Source of the DNA: an uncultured Collinsella sp.
GTDB lineage: Bacteria; Actinomycetota; Coriobacteriia; Coriobacteriales; Coriobacteriaceae
Assembly: GCA_902464645.1 (NCBI GenBank)
Contig: CABQKL010000062.1
Span: 1 to 11,341 of the forward strand
Length of the DNA stretch: 11,341 nucleotides
Reading direction: 5' to 3'
This document shows positions 1 through 5,711 of this stretch, piece by piece (position 1 is the first letter of the stretch; each line of letters begins with the position of its first letter). A model generated the notes under the pieces. It saw only the letters and a list, made by a program, of their open reading frames with translations, made no database searches and was not told where the DNA came from. Position numbers and translations under genes: made by a program.

Positions 1-2
1 CC

Positions 3-95
3 AAAGACCCGAATAACGACTGCTTGATACCGCATACCGAAGTCTCGCACTTTTCCGTGGCAAAGTGCGCTATAGGAAGGCGTCGACGGAGTTAA
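3..95 (+). other. Possible 3' end of a plus-strand reading frame entering the window
   Basis: One plus-strand frame is open from the left edge to a TAA at 93-95 and would encode about 30 residues ending in CAIGRRRRS. Its start, if it exists, lies outside the window. The other two plus frames stop within the first 30 bases. Thirty codons is too short to prove coding in GC-rich DNA and no family is recognisable, so this may be chance. No plus-strand terminator follows it. The rest of 96-133 shows nothing I can name. Confidence 0.2.
46..69. repeat. 8-bp hairpin near the left edge
   Basis: CGCACTTT (46-53) is the exact reverse complement of AAAGTGCG (62-69), with an 8-nt loop. No T-run follows on either strand, so it is not a normal intrinsic terminator. 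It lies inside the open frame at 3-95. It may be part of a larger repeat cut by the window edge. Confidence 0.35.
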
Positions 96-133
96 TTTTT
101 CTCCTGGAAATTAGCTTTGACCTGCTAGTTTTA

Positions 134-176
134 CCAAAATAGAAAAGCCGGGCTCCCCTATTAGGGAGACCCGGCT
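134..176 (-). terminator. Rho-independent terminator of the lipoprotein gene
   Basis: On the minus strand, AGCCGGG (pairing 170-176 with 146-152) and a CTCCC/GGGAG extension (153-157 with 164-168) make a 12-bp stem with one bulged base and a 6-nt loop. The stem is followed on the minus strand by TTTTCTATTTTGG (146 down to 134). It sits about 65 nt past the lipoprotein stop at 242, as expected for the end of that transcript. On the plus strand no T-run follows, so it should act in one direction only. Confidence 0.8.
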
Positions 177-241
177 ATGCGTGTTGAAACCGTGAAGAAG
201 TGCCTCGTTCAATGTATGGCAGGCGCCACCCCTACCAATAA

Positions 242-1252
242 CTAGCTATTGAGCTTGTTGATGTCATCGTCGGTGATGGTGCCCTCCTGGCTAGACGACG
301 GGCTGTCGCCGTTGTTATCAGAGGCGTCGTCATCGGAGGACTCGGTCTCGTTGGACGTGGAGTCGGATGCCTGCACATTGGCCCCCGAAACGGTCTTGGC
401 GGTAAGGTCATAGGGCATCTGTCCGTACCAGACGCAGTGGACTGCCTCGAGCGTGCCATCGACCGTGATGCCATCGAGGGCATCGCTCGCGGCACGGCAC
501 AGCTCATCGTTAGAGCTAAGACCTGCGACGCCAAGCGTGGAGGGCGCCTCGAGCGTACCGACATAGGAGATCTGGCTCATCAGACGCGCGAGGTAGCCAC
601 CAGCCGTGGAATCACAGATCACGTAATCGACCTCGCCCGACTCGAGCGCCTCAAAGCACTCATTGATGTTGGAAAAGGTCTTTTGGTTGGCGGTGATGCT
701 TTGCTTGGCGAGCGCCTCCTGCGAGGCCGAGGAGGTCTGAACGCCCAGGGTAGCGGTGTTAAGCGTTTCGGTGGAAACGCTCAGCGACTCGCCGTCACTG
801 CTCTTGCCGAATACGGCGGCGGCATCGTACAGACAGGTGCCAAGCGAGCTGATGTCGCCGCCCGCAGACTTGATGTCGCCAATGAAGATGTCCGCCTTTT
901 TATCGCTGAGCGCGGAATCGGCCGAGGACGCATCGACAAAGGCGACCTTGAGACCCATGCGGCATGCGAGGGCACGAGCGGCATCGACCGCATAGCCCGT
1001 GAGGTTTCCGTCGGCATCCTGCATGGCCTGCGGTGCATCGGACGTATCGAGGGCGACCGTCAGGGTTCCCGGCGTGACCAGGGCATCGTCCGATACCGTG
1101 GGGGTAACGGTCTCGCGCTCGATCTGGTCGATCGTGGGCGTCGTGAACGTGGACAGTGGATTGAACGCGCATCCGCTCAGGCCCAAAACGGCAATGACCG
1201 CCGCGGCCCCAGCACCTAACCGAGCCGCATGCATCAAGCTGCCCCTCACCAT
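242..1252 (-). CDS. Solute-binding lipoprotein, family 3 (amino-acid type) SBP-like
   Basis: This 336-residue protein has a lipoprotein signal peptide: a short positive start, the hydrophobic run AGAAAVIAVLGLSGC, and a lipobox LSGC with the acylated cysteine at residue 28. From about residue 62 the wording (GTLTVALDT, DGNLTGYAVDAARALACRMG, ADIFIGDI, then ALESGEVDYVICDSTAGGYL near 202-221) fits the two-lobed periplasmic-binding fold of family 3, which captures amino acids or similar solutes for an ABC importer. The last 40 residues are Ser/Asp/Glu-rich and probably disordered. No permease or ATPase gene adjoins, so the ligand and partner are unknown. The start at 1252 lies 24 residues before the hydrophobic-core end; an ATG at 1234 has the better ribosome site (GAGGGG seven bases before it) and still leaves a full signal. 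The same frame stays open upstream to 1750, but a signal peptide would then be internal. Confidence 0.8.
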   Translation of the reverse strand: MVRGSLMHAARLGAGAAAVIAVLGLSGCAFNPLSTFTTPTIDQIERETVTPTVSDDALVTPGTLTVALDTSDAPQAMQDADGNLTGYAVDAARALACRMGLKVAFVDASSADSALSDKKADIFIGDIKSAGGDISSLGTCLYDAAAVFGKSSDGESLSVSTETLNTATLGVQTSSASQEALAKQSITANQKTFSNINECFEALESGEVDYVICDSTAGGYLARLMSQISYVGTLEAPSTLGVAGLSSNDELCRAASDALDGITVDGTLEAVHCVWYGQMPYDLTAKTVSGANVQASDSTSNETESSDDDASDNNGDSPSSSQEGTITDDDINKLNS

Positions 1253-1583
1253 GTCCACTACCCTGCCTTCTGTGTCGTATACGATCCGTGCCCCGCACGG
1301 AATATCGGGTTGTTCCCACCAGCTGACCTGGTATTTGACCCCACACTTGCGCACCGGGGCGTTTGCTCGGGAGGCCGCAGCCACCTTCACGACTGGCCCG
1401 CTCGCCCGCGAGGCGGTATTGCCCCAAAGAAAGTAGAACGGACGGTGCGGCTTACATCTAGGACGCGCCATGATCGCGCCGCGCGCACGCGGTCGCTTAC
1501 GTGGATCCCTTTGACCGCGTCTGTCTTGGACTAGGATGGGCATTTCGTCCGTCCGCAACCACAGCCTGGCAGGAACGTAGCGC
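1253..1583 (-). other. Long leader region upstream of the lipoprotein gene
   Basis: This stretch of about 330 bases lies between the putative promoter and the lipoprotein start. I see no RNA gene or riboswitch that I can name. The lipoprotein frame runs through it without a stop, with a possible ATG at 1543 and weak purine-rich sequence (GGACGGACGAA) before it. The encoded residues include SWWEQPDIPCGARIVYDTEG near 1310-1260, which look protein-like but match no family I know. Plus-strand frames here are also open, so the lack of stops may only reflect base composition. Confidence 0.3.
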
Positions 1584-1612
1584 ATTATAGCTAAGTTCAA
1601 GCTATAGTTTAA
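1584..1612 (-). promoter_or_regulatory. Putative promoter with an internal dyad, upstream of the lipoprotein gene
   Basis: Reading the minus strand, a perfect -10 box TATAAT lies at 1589-1584 and a weak -35 TTAAAC at 1612-1607, 17 bases apart. Between and overlapping them is the dyad TATAGCT-N7-AGCTATA (1586-1592 and 1600-1606), which could be a repressor operator. Transcription would begin near 1577, giving a leader of about 325 nt to the lipoprotein start, or about 34 nt to the in-frame ATG at 1543. The -35 is poor, so the call rests on the -10 and the dyad. Confidence 0.45.
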
Positions 1613-1684
1613 GGTTAGGGACGTTATTCGCATCGCGAGCACAGATTTCGCAGGTCGGGGCGGACCATTCGTGCCCCCATGAAG

Positions 1685-1713
1685 CCCGGGGCTCCCCCAC
1701 GGGGAGCCCCGGG
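1685..1713. terminator. 13-bp GC-rich hairpin, possible U-less terminator
   Basis: CCCGGGGCTCCCC (1685-1697) pairs perfectly with GGGGAGCCCCGGG (1701-1713) around a CAC loop. An alternative fold adds GTGCCCC (1671-1677) with GGGGCAC (1711-1717). No T-run follows on either strand. It lies between the nuclease-like gene (stop at 1986) and the putative lipoprotein promoter (1612), so it could end the comF transcript as an I-shaped terminator, or be a dispersed palindrome. Its core wording resembles the terminator at 146-176. Confidence 0.4.
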
Positions 1714-1729
1714 GCACCCGTCTCAGGGC

Positions 1730-1954
1730 GCCGTGTGCAAAAAACGGCAAATATGAGTACTGCTACCAATTTAGTAGCAGCGTATTTCCGCCCCACGAGC
1801 CCTTTTTGAGTTCCGCACAGCCCGCTTGGCGCCAAGATATTCCACATTCGTTTATTATCTCTTCGCTGAATCCAGTTTTTCGGCCCAAGTTTCTTTATTT
1901 TTGCTGTCACTAATCTAGTAACAGTACTCATATTTGCCGTTTTTTGCACATGGC
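1730..1954. repeat. MITE-like element with 29-bp perfect inverted ends
   Basis: Bases 1734-1762 (starting TGTGCAAAAAACGGC) are the exact reverse complement of 1922-1950, and the match runs on to 1730 and 1954 with one mismatch. Inside each end lies a dyad: CTGCTAC-N7-GTAGCAG at 1760-1780, and its counterpart CTGTCAC-N7-GTAACAG at 1904-1924 (one wobble pair). The 120-bp centre is AT-richer than the genes and holds the 12-bp palindrome CTTGGCGCCAAG (1825-1836). No transposase is encoded and no clear target-site duplication is visible. A minus-strand frame (1949-1602) crosses both ends, but half of it is the inverted repeat read in both directions, so I do not call a gene. Confidence 0.7.
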
Positions 1955-1985
1955 ATATAAACAGACCCCCTATAAAGCCATAGTT

Positions 1986-3098
1986 TTACGCCGGCTTGAG
2001 CCCAAAGCACGCTCGGAGCGTATTCAGCAGAGCATCTTGCCTCTTTCGACGAGCCTCTACACGATTCTGATATCGTTTACCCATACGCTGGTGGATGCGC
2101 CATGCGAGCGCTTCCATCGCTTCCATGTCGCAGAGCATCTCGTTGTTGACCGTCGCGACCTCGATTCCCATGGACGCCAAACCCGTATTGCGTTTTTCAT
2201 CGTGAATGCGCCCGCCGCGAGACGAATGGCCCTGCTCACCGTTGTATTCCAGGTCAAACCGAGCTGCTTCCTGATAGGCATCGCAAACCGCATACGGCAT
2301 CCCCGAGATCGCCTGCGCACGGTCGTTGAACTCGATCTTGTGGTCGGTCTTAAAGGGACCGCAGGCAAATCCGCCATAAGAAAACGGAAGCGAAAACATG
2401 GCAAGCATGATGCATTCCATGGGTGAGCGCAGGTTTTCCGACAGAAAGGGGCACAGCCGCCGCAGCTGCTTGGCCGCGCTCCCCTTGCATGCCGCAAGGT
2501 AATCTGCCAGGCGATCGGGCGTCAGCACTGGCTCGACCTCAAAGTAGCCCACATCTGACGGCTGGTCCTTATCCTTTGCAAGCCTGTTCACGGTAGGCGA
2601 GCTGTAAGGGGGCAGATACTGCCCGCGATCGCTCAGCGAAATCTTGGAGCACAGCTCCTGGGCCAGGGCAAATGCCTGGATACAGCCGACTTCGCGCGCA
2701 ACGGCGGCACAGAGGGCCTCGGGAGACAAGCTGTACACTCCCGGCTCCACCTCCAAAATCGAGGCGTCCGGCAGGTCTGTAGAACAAACGGACCAGCTTG
2801 CACCAGGCATGCGGCGACGCTGCTTTGCAGACCCCACCAGTAGGCACAGGTCTTCTTGAACCTCGCCACTCACGACCCCGATCCTCACCAAATCGGGAAG
2901 ATAGATGTCCTCGGCCGAGGGCGACGATGCGCGCAGCACACGGCACTCTTCATCGGGAGCGAGGTCCCTCCAACTGATGTAACCCATTTGTCGGCGCTCG
3001 GCGCGCATCATGCGCAGCGCCGAGGCGCCAGTCAGGATTACAGAGGCCGCCAGTTGCTCGCTTGTCGGCTCGATGCGTCGCGCTATCTTCACTGCCAC
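1986..3098 (-). CDS. Nuclease-like protein with AbiEi-like N-terminus and DUF559/Vsr-like C-terminus
   Basis: This 370-residue protein has no assigned function. Residues about 15-150 (ILTGASALRMM, then YLPDLVRIG, LEVEPGVYSLSPEALCAAVA, AFALAQELC) recall the AbiEi-antitoxin-like region found ahead of DUF559 domains in actinobacteria. The C-terminal part, about 226-340, reads SPMEC, VCDAYQEAARFDLEYNGEQG, H291, then DEKRNTGLASMGIEVATVN; the spacing of E227, D282, E284, H291 and D300 resembles the PD-(D/E)XK fold of Vsr/DUF559 proteins. The last 30 residues are basic. I use a GTG start at 3098 because AGGGG lies seven bases before it and it follows the comF stop by 10 nt; a second GTG at 3092 is possible. 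The frame is open further upstream only inside comF. It is probably co-transcribed with comF. Nuclease activity is inferred from fold wording only. Confidence 0.65.
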   Translation of the reverse strand: MAVKIARRIEPTSEQLAASVILTGASALRMMRAERRQMGYISWRDLAPDEECRVLRASSPSAEDIYLPDLVRIGVVSGEVQEDLCLLVGSAKQRRRMPGASWSVCSTDLPDASILEVEPGVYSLSPEALCAAVAREVGCIQAFALAQELCSKISLSDRGQYLPPYSSPTVNRLAKDKDQPSDVGYFEVEPVLTPDRLADYLAACKGSAAKQLRRLCPFLSENLRSPMECIMLAMFSLPFSYGGFACGPFKTDHKIEFNDRAQAISGMPYAVCDAYQEAARFDLEYNGEQGHSSRGGRIHDEKRNTGLASMGIEVATVNNEMLCDMEAMEALAWRIHQRMGKRYQNRVEARRKRQDALLNTLRACFGLKPA

Positions 3099-3108
3099 AA
3101 AACCACCC

Positions 3109-3915
3109 CTACCAAACGCGTGCGATAGCGAGGCCATCGACGGCCGCGGCACCGGCACGTTTGAGCTCCGCCGAGGCTGCTGCCATGGTCGCGCCCGTGG
3201 TAATGACATCATCGATGAGCAGCAGACGGCGGCCGCGCACATCCTCGACCGTCTCGTACACGCCCCGGGCATGCTCCCGGCGCTCATCGCGGCCGAGCTC
3301 TCGCTGGTCACCATGACCGTATTTGACCAGGGCGTCCAGCAACGGGACACCCGAAAGATCGCAAAACGAGCGCGCAATTGCTTCCATATGGTCGAATCCA
3401 CGCCGCCGAAACGCCGCCGCAGTCGCGGGCACAAATACCACCGCGTCGGCGCCGGACAGCACACTGCCGTAGCGATCGGGGGCTGCCACCTGGGCATGCA
3501 AGGCAGTGTCGTAGAGTAGCTCCGCCAGATACGGTGCCAGACGTCGCTCGCCCGCATCCTTGTACGCTTTAATGATGCGCGGCAGCGGATGCGCATAGAC
3601 GGCGCACGCCAGGCAGCGGTCGAGCGCCTCCGCCATTGCCGAGGACGCGCCCTCGACCGAGCACTCGGTACACAACAAATCCCCAAACGGGGCACCACAT
3701 CGGATGCAGCTATGGCACGGGTCGATGAGGGCGAGCGATGCCAGACAATCCTGACAGATCAGCGCACCGGAGCGCTCGCAGCCGGCGCATCGCGTGGGCG
3801 ACAACGCCTCGAGCGCCTCGTACGTCACGTGCTCGGCAAGCGGTAGCAATTCGTCCGCAAACGGTAGGACACCTGCGCCCTGCAAGCGAGTCAATACGTT
3901 CAGATGTCTCTTCAT
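3109..3915 (-). CDS. comF: ComF-family phosphoribosyltransferase
   Basis: This 268-residue protein has the two ComF parts. The N-terminal half carries a cysteine-rich zinc region: C43xxC46, C54xxC57, C67xxC70xxC73 and C82xxC85. The C-terminal half is a type I phosphoribosyltransferase with the ComF signature FRRRGFDH (169-176) and the PRPP-binding loop LLLIDDVITTGAT (231-243). In naturally competent bacteria ComF helps move single-stranded DNA into the cytosol; in many others its role is unclear. The ATG at 3915 has GGGAGGG seven bases upstream, and that ribosome site lies in the 3' arm of a strong hairpin. The gene stands 101 nt after ricT and 10 nt before the nuclease-like gene, with a possible promoter of its own. 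No other competence genes are in the window. Confidence 0.9.
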   Translation of the reverse strand: MKRHLNVLTRLQGAGVLPFADELLPLAEHVTYEALEALSPTRCAGCERSGALICQDCLASLALIDPCHSCIRCGAPFGDLLCTECSVEGASSAMAEALDRCLACAVYAHPLPRIIKAYKDAGERRLAPYLAELLYDTALHAQVAAPDRYGSVLSGADAVVFVPATAAAFRRRGFDHMEAIARSFCDLSGVPLLDALVKYGHGDQRELGRDERREHARGVYETVEDVRGRRLLLIDDVITTGATMAAASAELKRAGAAAVDGLAIARVW

Positions 3916-3918
3916 GAC

Positions 3919-3954
3919 ACAACCCTCCCTACGCGAAGGCGAAGGGAGGGTTGT
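3919..3954 (-). promoter_or_regulatory. Leader hairpin that buries the comF ribosome binding site
   Basis: ACAACCCTCCCT (3919-3930) is the exact reverse complement of AGGGAGGGTTGT (3943-3954). Inside, CGC/GCG (3932-3934 with 3939-3941) extends the stem after one mismatch, leaving a 4-nt loop. In the minus-strand RNA the 3' arm AGGGAGGGTTGT ends four bases before the comF ATG and contains its ribosome site. No T-run follows, so it is unlikely to be a plain terminator. It may limit comF translation, or act on read-through from ricT. Confidence 0.6.
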
Positions 3955-3967
3955 CGGTGTAGAGCCA

Positions 3968-3978
3968 TGATACCCAGA
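3968..3978 (-). promoter_or_regulatory. Putative comF promoter -10 region
   Basis: The minus strand reads CTGGGTATCAT (3978-3968), with TATCAT as a five-of-six match to TATAAT. AGCCATGATACCC (3964-3976) recurs exactly at 7563-7575, upstream of tmk. I find no convincing -35. Transcription would start near 3961, just ahead of the hairpin that holds the comF ribosome site. Confidence 0.4.
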
Positions 3979-4016
3979 GGTGCTGGGGTCAGACAGGTTG
4001 CATCCGTTTACGGGCG

Positions 4017-5711
4017 CTATTCGCCGGTAGGCGGTTGCGGTGCGGACGAGGTGTGGGTCGAGCCCTCGCCACCGTCCTGGCGCGGCTTGCGGGAACGGCG
4101 ACGGCGACGGCGCTTTTGACCCTGGTCGGCCGAGCCCTCGCCACCGCGATCCTCGCGCGGCTCGCGCTCGTCGCGAGCGGCGCCACGCGAAGCCTTGGCG
4201 GCAGCTCCTCCGCCGTCTCCAGGACGACGGCGCGTGACCTTGACTTCGCCATCCGAAACCTGATCGGCCACAGAAGGAACCGAGGGCTTCTGCTGCGTGC
4301 CCGAGGAATGGCGACGACGCGGACGTGGCGCGCGCTCCTCCTCGCCACGCGGCTTGCCAGCCTTGTCGGCAGGCGCGTCGGAACCCGAGCCACCCTTGGG
4401 AGCGGCACCGGCCTCGCGAGCGGCTGCGGCGCGGAAGGCGTCCTCGCGCTCCTCGCTCGACAGGTGACGGCGACGACGGCGCGTGGGGTTCATGCCACCG
4501 CCGCGGTTTTGCTGCTGGGGCTGCTGAGCCTCGCGCTCGCGGGAAGCGTTCTTACCCGCGGCCTCGCCATTGTCGACGGACGCCGCGTGCTTGCGACGAC
4601 GACGGCCACCGGCGGCCTCCTCGGCCTCGGGTGTCTCGGCCTTGCCACGGCCCTTTCCGCGGCCACGGCCCTCGCCCTGGCCCTGAGCAGCGCGAGCATC
4701 GGATTCGGCATCGCGACGACGGCGCTTGGGCATCGATGTGCCGGCCAGACGATCGGCGCTCGACAGGCCATCGCCCACGTCGACGCCATTCTCGCGATCG
4801 AGTTCCATGAGCGCCAGGCGCATCTCGGGCGACTCGATGCGCTCGAGCACGTCACGCGTCACGCAGTCGGGGCGGCAGTTGCAGCCCTGCTCGGCGGCCT
4901 TCTTTTTGCAGCCCTCCGAGCACGTCATATCGGCCAGGTTGACCTTAAAGACTTTGCCGTTCTCCAGGCGCAGCACCAGCTGCTCACGCGGTGTGTCATA
5001 TTCCTGAATACGCGCCTTGCCAAGCGGCGTATCGATAAGCGTCTTCTTTTTGGGCGCGCGGCTCTTAAAGTCCTTGTACGCCTCGAACTCGTAGCGCAGG
5101 CAGCACATCAGGCGACCGCATACACCGCTGATCTTGGACGAGTTGAGCGGCAGGTCCTGCTCTTTTGCCATGCGGATCGAGACGGGCTCAAACTGTCCGC
5201 CAAAGCGCGTGCAGCAGAGCTCCTGTCCGCATTGAGCATAGCCGCCCACCAGGCGGGTCTCATCGCGCACGCCGATCTGACGCATGTCGACGCGAATGTG
5301 CAGCGTCGAGGACAGGTCCTTGACGAGCTGACGGAAATCGACGCGCTCCTCGGCCGCAAAGTAGAACACGGCCTTCTCGCCGCCAAACAGGTACTCGACG
5401 CCGACCGGCTTCATCTCGAGGTCGAGCTCTTTGACGAGACGGCGGAAATCGACCATCGCCTCGTCGCCCTGGATGGCCAGGTCGTCGGCAAGCTGCAGGT
5501 CGATGTCGCTCGCCACGCGCAGCACGGGCTTGAGCGGCTGGCCGATCTCGTCCTGCGGCACCTCGAAGGGATCGGCCGTGACCAGACCGATCTCGGTTCC
5601 GCGCTCGGTGGAGCAAATGGCATAATCGGCCTCGAGGATATCCAGATCCTGCGGGTCAAACCACAGGTCGCGCGAGGCGTAGGTAAACTTAACGGGTACG
5701 ACTAACGGCAT
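4017..5711 (-). CDS. ricT: PSP1-domain RicT/YaaT-like protein with a long Arg-rich tail
   Basis: Residues 1 to about 315 match the PSP1/YaaT family: IGLVTADPFEVPQDEIGQPL, VEYLFGGEKAVFYFAAEERVDFRQLVKDL, then VRDETRLVGGYAQCGQELCC and SGVCGRLMCCLRYE. The cysteines C161, C166, C167, C198, C203 and C204 are those expected to hold Fe-S ligands. In Bacillus, RicT joins RicA and RicF in a Y-complex that affects mRNA processing by RNase Y; neither partner is in this window. A second cysteine group (C264, C268, C277, C279, C283) follows. Residues about 328-564 form a low-complexity tail with repeated arginine patches such as KRRRRRRSRKPRQ near the end, far longer than the core family, and likely to bind nucleic acid. 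The ATG at 5711 has AGGAAGG seven bases upstream and overlaps the holB stop, which implies coupled translation. Confidence 0.85.
   Translation of the reverse strand: MPLVVPVKFTYASRDLWFDPQDLDILEADYAICSTERGTEIGLVTADPFEVPQDEIGQPLKPVLRVASDIDLQLADDLAIQGDEAMVDFRRLVKELDLEMKPVGVEYLFGGEKAVFYFAAEERVDFRQLVKDLSSTLHIRVDMRQIGVRDETRLVGGYAQCGQELCCTRFGGQFEPVSIRMAKEQDLPLNSSKISGVCGRLMCCLRYEFEAYKDFKSRAPKKKTLIDTPLGKARIQEYDTPREQLVLRLENGKVFKVNLADMTCSEGCKKKAAEQGCNCRPDCVTRDVLERIESPEMRLALMELDRENGVDVGDGLSSADRLAGTSMPKRRRRDAESDARAAQGQGEGRGRGKGRGKAETPEAEEAAGGRRRRKHAASVDNGEAAGKNASREREAQQPQQQNRGGGMNPTRRRRRHLSSEEREDAFRAAAAREAGAAPKGGSGSDAPADKAGKPRGEEERAPRPRRRHSSGTQQKPSVPSVADQVSDGEVKVTRRRPGDGGGAAAKASRGAARDEREPREDRGGEGSADQGQKRRRRRRSRKPRQDGGEGSTHTSSAPQPPTGE

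Noticed and set aside
437..1219. 260-codon plus-strand open frame
   Set aside because: It is antisense to the solute-binding lipoprotein, which has a clear signal peptide and family wording; the plus-strand frame has no good ribosome site and no known motif.
1543..1750. Start of the lipoprotein at 1750 (502 residues)
   Set aside because: This would cross the hairpin and the promoter and place the signal peptide about 170 residues inside the protein.
1602..1949. 115-codon minus-strand frame, starting at a GTG, across the inverted-repeat element
   Set aside because: Much of its sequence is the two inverted ends of the element read in opposite directions, it has no convincing ribosome site, and it runs into the hairpin and promoter region. 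I treat it as a chance frame in a repeat.
1730..1954. Complete insertion sequence
   Set aside because: The ends look transposon-like, but the inside is only about 160 bp, codes for no transposase, and no target-site duplication is visible.
3099..3698. 200-codon upstream extension of the nuclease-like gene
   Set aside because: It lies inside comF in another frame. The GTG at 3098 has a ribosome site and the normal operon spacing, and the extension reads as Arg/Ser-rich shadow sequence.
4035..5705. 556-codon plus-strand open frame
   Set aside because: It is the antisense of ricT, whose PSP1 domain is clear. The translation is Ala/Leu/Arg-rich and low in complexity, has no recognisable motif, and results from the GC-rich codon use of the real gene.
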